Under the pieces are notes generated by a model that did no database searches, was not told where the DNA came from, and saw only the letters and a list, made by a program, of their open reading frames with translations. Below are positions 56,176-64,000 of a DNA stretch of 64,000 nt, one piece after another. This DNA comes from Bermanella marisrubri (GTDB lineage: Bacteria > Pseudomonadota > Gammaproteobacteria > Pseudomonadales > Oceanobacteraceae): assembly GCF_012295615.1 (NCBI RefSeq), contig NZ_CP051183.1:1205001-1269000 (forward strand), written 5' to 3'. Both the position numbers and the translations under genes were made by a program. The stretch's first letter is position 1. Every line of letters starts with the position of its first letter.

Positions 56176-57287
56176 AACTATCGCAATCGAGAGTTACCGA
56201 GCAGGGGCATGTACCACTTGCTCGTTTTGTAATTGATTGGATTCAATTCTTAAATGAACACGGAGAATGGACTCAGCCTCGCCCAGATTTTGCCACGGAC
56301 GAATGGCTCCGTGATATGTACAAACACATGGTGATGACTCGTGTGTTTGATCAAAAAGCCATAGCACTTCAGCGTACAGGTCAAATGGGAACTTATCCCT
56401 CAAGTTTGGGCCAAGAAGCCTTTGCAACAGCAATTGGCATTGCCTTACAAAATGAAGATGTTTTTGTTCCTTATTATCGTGATCATGGCACGCTACTTAT
56501 GCGTGGCTATGATATGAGCGATATTCTTGCGTATTGGGGAGGAGATGAGCGAGGAAGTACAACTGGTCCTAAGCAAGATTTGCCACTTTGTGTGCCTATC
56601 GCTACTCAAATAACCCATGCAGCTGGCGCAGCAGCAGCGCTGAAAATTAAAGCACAAGATAATCTAGTGATTACCACAATTGGAGATGGCGGTACCAGCA
56701 AAGGAGATTTCTTTGAGAGCTTAAATGTTGCTGGTGCTTGGCAATTGCCGTTGATCGTAGTGGTGAACAACAATCAATACGCCATCTCTGTTCCACGAGA
56801 AATTCAATGTGGTGCTAAGACCTTAGCGCAAAAAGCGATTGGTGCAGGGATTCATGGTGTACAAGTTGATGGCAATGACCCTATGGCGTTGTATCAAGCC
56901 TTGTTAGAAGCTCGTCAGCGCATTCAACAGCACAAAGGGGCAACACTCATCGAAGCCGTGACTTATCGCTTGGGTGACCATACTACGGCTGATGATGCGA
57001 CGCGTTATCGTAGCAATGATGAAGTGAAAGAAGCGTGGCTAAAAGACCCGGTTAAACGTTTGCAGAGTTTGCTTGCAAGTTTAAATCTATGGGATGAACA
57101 GCGGGAACAGGATTGGCAAAAGCAATGTGCCAAATCTGTCGATGCTGCAGTGAAACGGTATCTCGCACGAGAACCTCAACAACCTGCGGCTATGTTCGAT
57201 TATTTATACGAGCAATGGCCAGAGGTTATGAACGAACAACTGGATTTGCTTATCGATAAAATCGATCGCATGTCTTCATCGCATTAG
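56172..57287 (+). CDS. Branched-chain 2-oxoacid dehydrogenase E1 alpha subunit
   Basis: 371 residues with the TPP motif GDGGTSKGDFFESLNVAGAW and VVVNNNQYAIS, typical of the E1 alpha of 2-oxoisovalerate or pyruvate dehydrogenases. The context with a leucine dehydrogenase favours branched-chain substrates. Its stop codon TAG lies inside a 20-bp match to the right end of the nearby MITE. Confidence 0.88.
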   Translation: MKLSQSRVTEQGHVPLARFVIDWIQFLNEHGEWTQPRPDFATDEWLRDMYKHMVMTRVFDQKAIALQRTGQMGTYPSSLGQEAFATAIGIALQNEDVFVPYYRDHGTLLMRGYDMSDILAYWGGDERGSTTGPKQDLPLCVPIATQITHAAGAAAALKIKAQDNLVITTIGDGGTSKGDFFESLNVAGAWQLPLIVVVNNNQYAISVPREIQCGAKTLAQKAIGAGIHGVQVDGNDPMALYQALLEARQRIQQHKGATLIEAVTYRLGDHTTADDATRYRSNDEVKEAWLKDPVKRLQSLLASLNLWDEQREQDWQKQCAKSVDAAVKRYLAREPQQPAAMFDYLYEQWPEVMNEQLDLLIDKIDRMSSSH

Positions 57288-57302
57288 AGATGCCCTTAAG
57301 GA
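57283..57302. repeat. Solo match to the MITE right end
   Basis: attagagatgcccttaagga matches the right MITE end and its flank at 51958-51977 in 19 of 20 bases. There is no left partner nearby. It supplies the E1 alpha stop and part of the ribosome site of the next gene. A remnant is likely, though a chance match cannot be excluded. Confidence 0.45.
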
Positions 57303-57311
57303 GGTCTCGTT

Positions 57312-58322
57312 ATGGCCGAAGCAATTCAAGATACTCATGAATTAGTGGACACCGTTTTACTAGAGGCGGTGAACTTGGCAATCCATTGGGAAATGCAGCA
57401 CGATGAGAATGTTGTTGTGCTGGGTGAAGACGTTGGCAGCAACGGTGGCGTATTCCGTGCGACAGATGGACTGAAACAAAAATTTGGTTTTAAACGCGTC
57501 ATGGATACGCCATTGGCGGAAGCATTGATTGGTGGTCTCGCGGTGGGTATGTCGACGCAGGGTTTGCGTCCTATTGCTGAAATCCAATTCAGTGGTTTTA
57601 TTTTCCCCGCTTTAGAGCATTTGATGTGTCACGCTGCACGTATGCGTAATCGGACTCGTGGCCGTTTATCTTGTCCAATGGTATTGCGCGCACCTTATGG
57701 TGGTGGCATTCATGCACCTGAACACCATAGCGAAAGCATTGAAGCGTTAATGGCGCACATTCCTGGTTTACGTGTGGTGATTCCTTCCAGCCCAGCACGA
57801 GCTTATGGTTTATTGTTAGCCGCCATTCGTGATCCTGATCCGGTTATCTTTTTAGAACCTAAACGGGTTTATCGTTCCAGTAAACAGAGCTATGAAAATA
57901 ACGGTGAAGCCTTGCCGTTAGATAGTTGTTTTACGTTGCGACAGGGTAAAGATATTACTCTTGTGAGTTGGGGCGCGAGTATCGCAGAAACATTGCAAGC
58001 AGCGGATGCATTAGCGGAGCATGGTATTGATGCGGAAGTTATTGATGTGGCTTCTATAAAACCGTTAGATATGCAAACCATTCTAATCAGTGTGGCTCGC
58101 ACAGGCCGCTGTGTGATTGTGCATGAAGCAGCAAAATCGTTCGCTGTAGGCGCGGAAATCGCAGCCCAAGTGAGTGAAAAATGCTTCTTGAATTTGCAAG
58201 CGCCAGTACAGCGTGTTGCCGGTTTTGATACTCACATGCCGTATTTTCAGAACGAACATTATTATATGCCTAATGTTCAGGACATCCTTGCCGCGGTCGA
58301 TAAAAGCATGAAGGAAGAATAA
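57312..58322 (+). CDS. Branched-chain 2-oxoacid dehydrogenase E1 beta subunit
   Basis: 336 residues of the transketolase-like E1 beta. Characteristic parts are VVVLGEDVGSNGGVFRATDGL, MDTPLAEALIGGLAVGMS and APYGGGIHAPEHHSES (HAPEHHSE). It pairs with the E1 alpha encoded just upstream, 24 bp apart with AAGGAGG. Confidence 0.92.
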   Translation: MAEAIQDTHELVDTVLLEAVNLAIHWEMQHDENVVVLGEDVGSNGGVFRATDGLKQKFGFKRVMDTPLAEALIGGLAVGMSTQGLRPIAEIQFSGFIFPALEHLMCHAARMRNRTRGRLSCPMVLRAPYGGGIHAPEHHSESIEALMAHIPGLRVVIPSSPARAYGLLLAAIRDPDPVIFLEPKRVYRSSKQSYENNGEALPLDSCFTLRQGKDITLVSWGASIAETLQAADALAEHGIDAEVIDVASIKPLDMQTILISVARTGRCVIVHEAAKSFAVGAEIAAQVSEKCFLNLQAPVQRVAGFDTHMPYFQNEHYYMPNVQDILAAVDKSMKEE

Positions 58323-58324
58323 CA

Positions 58325-59446
58325 ATGAAATACTTCAAGTTGCCGGACTTAGGCGAAGGGTTACACGAAGCAGAAATTGTCGAATGGCATATTAAACCCG
58401 GTGATCAAGTGGCTGTAGATCAATTGATGGTTTCGGTAGAAACGGCAAAAGCCATTGTCGAAGTACCTAGTCCGCAAGCGGGAGTCGTCGCGGCGTTTTT
58501 CGCAGAAGAGGGCGATACGGTACACGTGGGCGAAGCACTTGTTGAATACGAAGGCGAAGAAGATAGCGGCACGGTTGTGGGTGATCTGTCGAAAGCACCC
58601 CAAGGCAATAGTGAGCAAGGCTTTATTGTCGGCAGTGCCTATGACCCCGCAAATAGTGGCGCAAATGCCAGTGTTAAAGCAACGCCCAGTGTGCGTGCTT
58701 TAGCAAAACGCTTAGGTGTCGATCTTTCTCATTTAAAGCCGTCAGGTGGTGATGGTCGATTTACCATAGAAGACGTCGAAAAAGCCGCCGCATTGAATGA
58801 TGAAAAAGGCAGAAGCGAAGTTTTAAAAGGTGTGCGAAAATCCATGGCCAAAGCCATGGCAGATAGTCATGCGAATGTTGTGCCTGTCACCCTTCACGAT
58901 GATGTTGATATTCATCAATGGAAGGAAGGGCAGGATGTGACTATGCGATTGGTACATGCTATAGCTTATGCTTGTGAAGTTCAGCCAGAACTAAATGTTT
59001 GGTTTGACGGGGAACAGATGACGCGGCGTATGTTAAACCAAGTGGACTTGGGTATTGCCGTTGATACAGAGCAAGGTTTATTTGTTCCTGTACTGCGCGA
59101 TATTCGCAATCGCAATATGTTTGACCTGCGTGATGGCCTTAATGCCTTGCGCCAAGCGGTAAAAGAGCGAAAAATTCCACCGCAAGAAATGCAAGGTGCA
59201 TCCATTACGTTAAGTAACTTTGGCACCTTGGCCGGTAAATATGCAAACCCCGTAGTTGTACCGCCTATGGTAGCGATTGTGGGTGCCGGTGGCATTCGAC
59301 GGGAAGCCGTTGTGTGGGAGGGTGAAGTTTGTGCCCATGCGATCATTCCGCTTTCTTTAACGTTTGATCATCGAGCGGCAACGGGCGGCGAAGCCGCGCG
59401 CTTCTTAAAAGCCATGATGCAAGACCTCGCCAAACCAGAAATTTAG
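58325..59446 (+). CDS. Dihydrolipoamide acyltransferase E2 of the branched-chain complex
   Basis: 373 residues, rather short. One lipoyl domain (about 1-76) with the Lys in VETAKAIVEVPSPQAG (more often ETDKA), a peripheral-subunit-binding domain TPSVRALAKRLGVDL (about 120-155), and a catalytic domain ending FDHRAATGGEAARF, the shorter form of the DHRxxDG motif common in these E2 proteins. No E3 gene follows, so a housekeeping lipoamide dehydrogenase is needed. Confidence 0.88.
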   Translation: MKYFKLPDLGEGLHEAEIVEWHIKPGDQVAVDQLMVSVETAKAIVEVPSPQAGVVAAFFAEEGDTVHVGEALVEYEGEEDSGTVVGDLSKAPQGNSEQGFIVGSAYDPANSGANASVKATPSVRALAKRLGVDLSHLKPSGGDGRFTIEDVEKAAALNDEKGRSEVLKGVRKSMAKAMADSHANVVPVTLHDDVDIHQWKEGQDVTMRLVHAIAYACEVQPELNVWFDGEQMTRRMLNQVDLGIAVDTEQGLFVPVLRDIRNRNMFDLRDGLNALRQAVKERKIPPQEMQGASITLSNFGTLAGKYANPVVVPPMVAIVGAGGIRREAVVWEGEVCAHAIIPLSLTFDHRAATGGEAARFLKAMMQDLAKPEI

Positions 59447-59823
59447 CTATCTTTTTTTTGATTACTGTTTAGTCTATCGCAATATTCCGTAGCAAGATCT
59501 ACTGGAATATTGTCCGATAGTTTTTGAGTATTAATGATACAAGTTAGACTCTCAGTTTTATAATTAGAGTAAGCATTTGTATTAAAGAAATTGAGATAAA
59601 CCTCTAGGCCTGCAATGAATGTTGCAACTAATGTCAAAGCTATTACTACTTTGGAAAGGAATCCTGAGCTATCAGACGCTTTATTGATAGATTCTGTAAG
59701 CTGCTCTAACTTAGGTCCAAAAAACTTTTGCTGGTTAGTGGAGTTTAATAATGACTGTAAATTAGCGTTGTTCTGGCTATCACCGATTTTATTAATCAAT
59801 TCATCTATCTTTTTATCTTCCAT
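59443..59823 (-). CDS. Small single-pass membrane protein of unknown function
   Basis: 126 residues: a hydrophilic N-terminus (KIDELINKIGDSQNN ... LEQLTESINKASD), one membrane helix (VVIALTLVATFIAGLEVYLNFF) and a short periplasmic tail. Noticeably A/T-rich. Its stop overlaps the E2 stop by 4 nt in convergent orientation. No family recognised. Confidence 0.5.
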   Translation of the reverse strand: MEDKKIDELINKIGDSQNNANLQSLLNSTNQQKFFGPKLEQLTESINKASDSSGFLSKVVIALTLVATFIAGLEVYLNFFNTNAYSNYKTESLTCIINTQKLSDNIPVDLATEYCDRLNSNQKKDS

Positions 59824-59860
59824 ACATTTCCTTATATTTGTAAGCGGATTAAGTTATATA

Positions 59861-61360
59861 TCAAAGATTAGCTTGCTGTAATTCCTCTACAATAGAATTT
59901 TCATTCTTTCTTAGAAAAACAAGAGGACTGTCTTCGATTGGTTGCTTGAGCAACATCTTTTTATCGATCTCGTATTTGTTTAAAACACGCCATGGCACAT
60001 CTTTTCCTTGTTTAGGTAAGACATCTTTTGCCCGTTTGATATAACCTGATTGCATCTCGTCCATTACCGTGGCATCGGTTTTTTGTCCGGCGTCTGCGTG
60101 GGGATAAACACTCTGCAGCTGGTTTTCGTCCATGTAGTTGATTAAACGGCAGACATAACGTGAAGCAATATCGGCTTTTAATGTCCATGGGGCATTGGTA
60201 TAGCCAAAGATATAAGCGAAATTGGGTACGTCTTCTACGAGTACGCCTTTGTAGGTCATGCGCTCACTAAAGGCTTGCTGTTGCCCATCTTGACCGAGCG
60301 TCATTCCACCCAGAACCTGCAAGCTAAGACCAGTAGCGGTAATAATGATGTCCGCATCGAGGTGTTGACCACTATCTAGTTTGATACCGGTTTCATCAAA
60401 TTGCTTGATCGTATCTGTGACAATATTCGCTTGGCTGGACGAGAGCGCTTCGAATAAATCGCCATCGGGTACGGCGCATAAACGCTGATCCCAAGGGTTG
60501 TAATATGGCGTAAAATGTTTCATGTCCACTTTGTCGCCCACTTGTCTTTTGACTGTCCATAAAAAGAACCGACGCATGGCATTGGGGTAGCGTTTACTGA
60601 CTTTGTACAAGGCCCGTTGTAAGAAAATGTTGCGCTTGCGGGCTAGGTTAAATACCCATTTTTTGGGCATAATGAAGCCTAACCATTTTGATAATGCATC
60701 GAAGGCTGGTACAGAAAATACATAAGAAGGTGAACGTTGCAGCATAGTAATTTCTGCACAGTCTTCAGCCATGGCAGGGACTAAAGTAACGGCTGTGGCA
60801 CCACTACCAATAACCACGACTTTTTTACCTTTATAATCTAAATCATTGGGCCAGAATTGAGGATGAATAATTTGTCCTTTAAAGCTATCTTCATTGGGGA
60901 AGCTCGGGCGGTGACCTTCAGCGTGATTGTAATAACCGGTACAAGGTACAAAAAACTGGCATTCTACTTGTCGCTGCTGTTGGGAGTCATTGTCTTCTAG
61001 TGTAAGGGTCCAAGTTTGTTTTTGAGTATCCCAGTCAGCATGAATAATCGAAGTCGAGAATTGAATCTCATCGTAGACAGAGAATTCTTTGGCTGTATCT
61101 TTTATGTAGTTTTTGATGCTGGTGCCATCAGCCAGTACAGAAAGATCATGCCAAGGACGGAAGTCATAACCAAAGGTGAACATATCACTATCACTGCGAA
61201 TGCCTGGATAGCGAAATAAATCCCAAGTGCCACCAATATCATCACGACGCTCTATTACCGCAAAACTTTTATTCGGACATTTTTGTGCAAGATGGCATGC
61301 CATGCCAATACCTGACAATCCTGCACCACCTATGATGACGTCATAAAACGGAATGGCCAT
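59861..61360 (-). CDS. Flavin-containing Baeyer-Villiger-type monooxygenase
   Basis: 499 residues. N-terminal FAD motif GGAGLSGIGMA (about 11-21), the monooxygenase fingerprint FKGQIIHPQFWP (FxGxxxHxxxW type), NADPH motif VVIGSGATAVTL, and a C-terminal FAD domain. Oxidises ketones or heteroatoms with NADPH and O2. Substrate unknown. The last 20 codons overlap no other gene. Confidence 0.88.
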   Translation of the reverse strand: MAIPFYDVIIGGAGLSGIGMACHLAQKCPNKSFAVIERRDDIGGTWDLFRYPGIRSDSDMFTFGYDFRPWHDLSVLADGTSIKNYIKDTAKEFSVYDEIQFSTSIIHADWDTQKQTWTLTLEDNDSQQQRQVECQFFVPCTGYYNHAEGHRPSFPNEDSFKGQIIHPQFWPNDLDYKGKKVVVIGSGATAVTLVPAMAEDCAEITMLQRSPSYVFSVPAFDALSKWLGFIMPKKWVFNLARKRNIFLQRALYKVSKRYPNAMRRFFLWTVKRQVGDKVDMKHFTPYYNPWDQRLCAVPDGDLFEALSSSQANIVTDTIKQFDETGIKLDSGQHLDADIIITATGLSLQVLGGMTLGQDGQQQAFSERMTYKGVLVEDVPNFAYIFGYTNAPWTLKADIASRYVCRLINYMDENQLQSVYPHADAGQKTDATVMDEMQSGYIKRAKDVLPKQGKDVPWRVLNKYEIDKKMLLKQPIEDSPLVFLRKNENSIVEELQQANL

Positions 61361-61668
61361 GATGAATCCTCGTTTTTTTTATTGTATTGAGCCTATTTCG
61401 ACCTTAGAGCAAGCGGGAATCGTTGTCTATATGCTATTAGCTCAATGAATTGGCTCTACCTACGATCAAGTGTATACCGAAGACGCATAACGAACCGTCA
61501 CGCTACTTAGTTGAGTATCAAACCGTTTGAATTATGGATTATCTGGTGGTTGTTTTTTGAACAGGTATATCACTCAGTTTATATATTTTGACAAGGTTAA
61601 TGTACAAAGCGAGAGCTTGCCTTTATATTGCACCACGATGTTAACTATCTGATTAATAAGGGATAAGT
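61361..61668. other. Gene-free stretch between the monooxygenase and the lipoprotein gene
   Basis: About 308 bp between divergent genes. No ORF or repeat stands out. It should contain both promoters. Confidence 0.5.
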
Positions 61669-62649
61669 ATGGTAATTGGTAATAAGGCCATAGCATGTGT
61701 GCTATCAATGGGATGTTTGGTTGGATGTGGCAATGGTTCAGACTCTAGTACGGAAGATAGCAGTCACAATTCTGGGTTCGATTACATCGGTAAGACAGAG
61801 GCGGCGGTATTAACGCAAGCCGAGAGCTTAACCATAGGTGCGTCTGTTGATACCGCATTTAAGGCATTTTTGTCTGGCACAAAGGTCACCACTGACTCAG
61901 ATATTTTTATAGAGCCTGCTTTGTTGACGATTGATACTGCCACAGATTCTTTAGCCTCTGCCATGGATAATTATTCAGATACGATTGAGTCTTATGTTGG
62001 CAAAGATCAGATTCCCGAAGACTCCATTGGTGGGGAATGTGGTGGCACCGTTAGCGCTAGTGGCGATTACTTAAATTTCAATTTTACCGCTAACGACTAC
62101 TGCGAAACTATTAATAATACACCCATTACTGCCAATGGGTATGCACGATTGTCAACCAATACTCATACCAAGTATCAAACATTTTATTTTGAGCAATTTA
62201 CACTTGAATTCAATGGTGTTGAGATAAAGCTAAATGGCCGAATGGGTGCTGGTGAGATTGATGAGAACAATAATGAGCTCAAAGCTTATGCCAATCTCAA
62301 GGTAGGGTCTTTGTCTCAAGCGATTAACTTTGTTCGCATGTGTGATTCAAGCAATTCCTGTGAAATTGATGCAGAACTTAAGGCTGCAGATGATCAAGTG
62401 TACAGAATAGCAGATTTGAGTATCGATCAATCTCAATCTTATGCATCTACTTGGACTGGGGTAGGTAAAATCTACCTAGCGGAGTTTGGCATGTTATCAC
62501 TGGCCTTTGATGATCTAAGTTACTGTAATAATGGTGAAATTAGAAGCGGGAATGTTTCTGTTTTAGATGCCGACTCTAATTCTATCGAATTAACCTATTC
62601 GCAATGTGGTATAGATCCACTTGTTGAATTTACTGATGAATCAAACTGA
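61669..62649 (+). CDS. Lipoprotein of unknown function
   Basis: 326 residues. Lipobox MGCLVGCGNG with acyl Cys at about 20, followed by a Ser/Asp linker. The rest is beta-rich with several Cys pairs (ECGGTVSASGDYLNFNFTANDYC, at about 123-145; MCDSSNSCEID) that may form disulfides. No named domain recognised. It stands alone. Confidence 0.65.
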   Translation: MVIGNKAIACVLSMGCLVGCGNGSDSSTEDSSHNSGFDYIGKTEAAVLTQAESLTIGASVDTAFKAFLSGTKVTTDSDIFIEPALLTIDTATDSLASAMDNYSDTIESYVGKDQIPEDSIGGECGGTVSASGDYLNFNFTANDYCETINNTPITANGYARLSTNTHTKYQTFYFEQFTLEFNGVEIKLNGRMGAGEIDENNNELKAYANLKVGSLSQAINFVRMCDSSNSCEIDAELKAADDQVYRIADLSIDQSQSYASTWTGVGKIYLAEFGMLSLAFDDLSYCNNGEIRSGNVSVLDADSNSIELTYSQCGIDPLVEFTDESN

Positions 62650-62737
62650 ATAGAGATTCAGACCCAACAAAGAAAAGGTTGATACCTACAAAAGCAGTGA
62701 TACACTCTGCTTACGTTGTTTTGTGATAAGCAAAACA

Positions 62738-62832
62738 TTAGCTCACGGGGTGCCCAATGTGCCATGCGCATAAGGCTGAGATTATGACCCGTAGAACCTG
62801 ATCCGACTAGCATCGGCGTAGGAATGAGCTAA
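62738..62832 (+). promoter_or_regulatory. TPP riboswitch (THI element)
   Basis: P1 arms ttagctca (62738-62745) and tgagctaa (62825-62832) pair. Inside are ggggtgc, ggctgagat, acccgtagaacctgatc and ggcgtaggaa, the conserved TPP aptamer core. It sits 206 bp before thiC and should lower thiC expression when thiamine pyrophosphate is high. Confidence 0.95.
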
Positions 62833-62856
62833 ATGTAATAATCCAATGTTGAATGG

Positions 62857-62935
62857 TGAGTGTTGAGTTGTGAGTTTGTTTTAAGCAAGCCCCCAATTCC
62901 ACTTTAGTCATTCAAAACTAAGCACTCAACACTCA
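62857..62935 (+). repeat. Inverted repeat in the thiC leader
   Basis: The arm tgagtgttgagt (62857-62868) pairs with actcaacactca (62924-62935). It lies downstream of the aptamer, so it could belong to the expression platform, although there is no T run after it. Confidence 0.45.
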
Positions 62936-63029
62936 AAACTGGACTGTTATATTTACCTATCTCTCTATCCAATTACTGAACGTAATGGATAGTCCTCGTC
63001 CTTGCTAGTGGTACTTATGCCAAAAGTAA

Positions 63030-64000
<971 letters not shown>

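Noticed and set aside
62846-62940. Possible CRISPR-like short repeats in the thiC leader
   Set aside because: Only one inverted pair exists. There are no spaced direct repeats and no cas genes. No CRISPR array was seen anywhere in the window.

Overview
The window looks like chromosomal DNA of a marine gammaproteobacterium, most like the Oceanospirillales. This rests on the 23S/5S rRNA, a Fur/TonB/ExbBD iron-type locus, glucosylglycerate osmolyte genes, a Dcm-type methylase, and Vibrio-like integron attC DNA. The genus is inference only. It opens inside a 23S rRNA gene and ends inside thiC.

Layout. 1-1419: 3' part of 23S, 5S and an rRNA terminator, followed to about 1.8 kb by degenerate inverted copies of rRNA-tail DNA. 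2.0-12.5 kb: a probable Fur-controlled uptake locus with a large lipoprotein and TonB-dependent receptor on the minus strand, a divergent secreted di-heme peroxidase carrying a DUF1566-like domain, and exbB-exbD-exbD-tonB, in which the second ExbD lacks the essential membrane Asp. 12.8-15.3 kb: a sialidase-like protein and two membrane proteins in overlapping order. 15.3-17.6 kb: LysR, DoxX and a DODA-type dioxygenase. 17.7-27.5 kb: phosphohexomutase, galU, zwf, then glycerate kinase, glucosyl-3-phosphoglycerate phosphatase and synthase, a GH13_18 phosphorylase and an outer-membrane protein. Together these can make glucosylglycerate and recycle it to sugar phosphate and phosphoglycerate.

28.3-39.3 kb is an A/T-rich accessory island. 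It holds a CCWGG-type restriction-modification pair, a decayed AraC gene, a small conserved gene followed by an attC-like palindrome, a three-gene ParA unit closed by a recognisable attC site, a secreted protein with a discoidin-like C-terminus, a truncated membrane gene, a matrixin-like protein that has lost every zinc ligand, and a RelE/ParD-type toxin-antitoxin pair. No integrase is present, so this is a cluster of attC sites lacking an integrase. The ParA unit (32.7-34.8 kb) is the best candidate here for an undescribed system.

39.5-64 kb returns to ordinary chromosome: azoreductase, MBL hydrolase, O-methyltransferase, TetR and an RND pump, YoaK, cytochrome b561, DsbD, then a TlpA-DUF4266-DUF3570-ApbE-two-component cluster interrupted by a 265-bp MITE. 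After these come leucine dehydrogenase with branched-chain oxoacid dehydrogenase E1a/E1b/E2, a small membrane protein, a Baeyer-Villiger-type monooxygenase, a lipoprotein, and a TPP riboswitch ahead of thiC.
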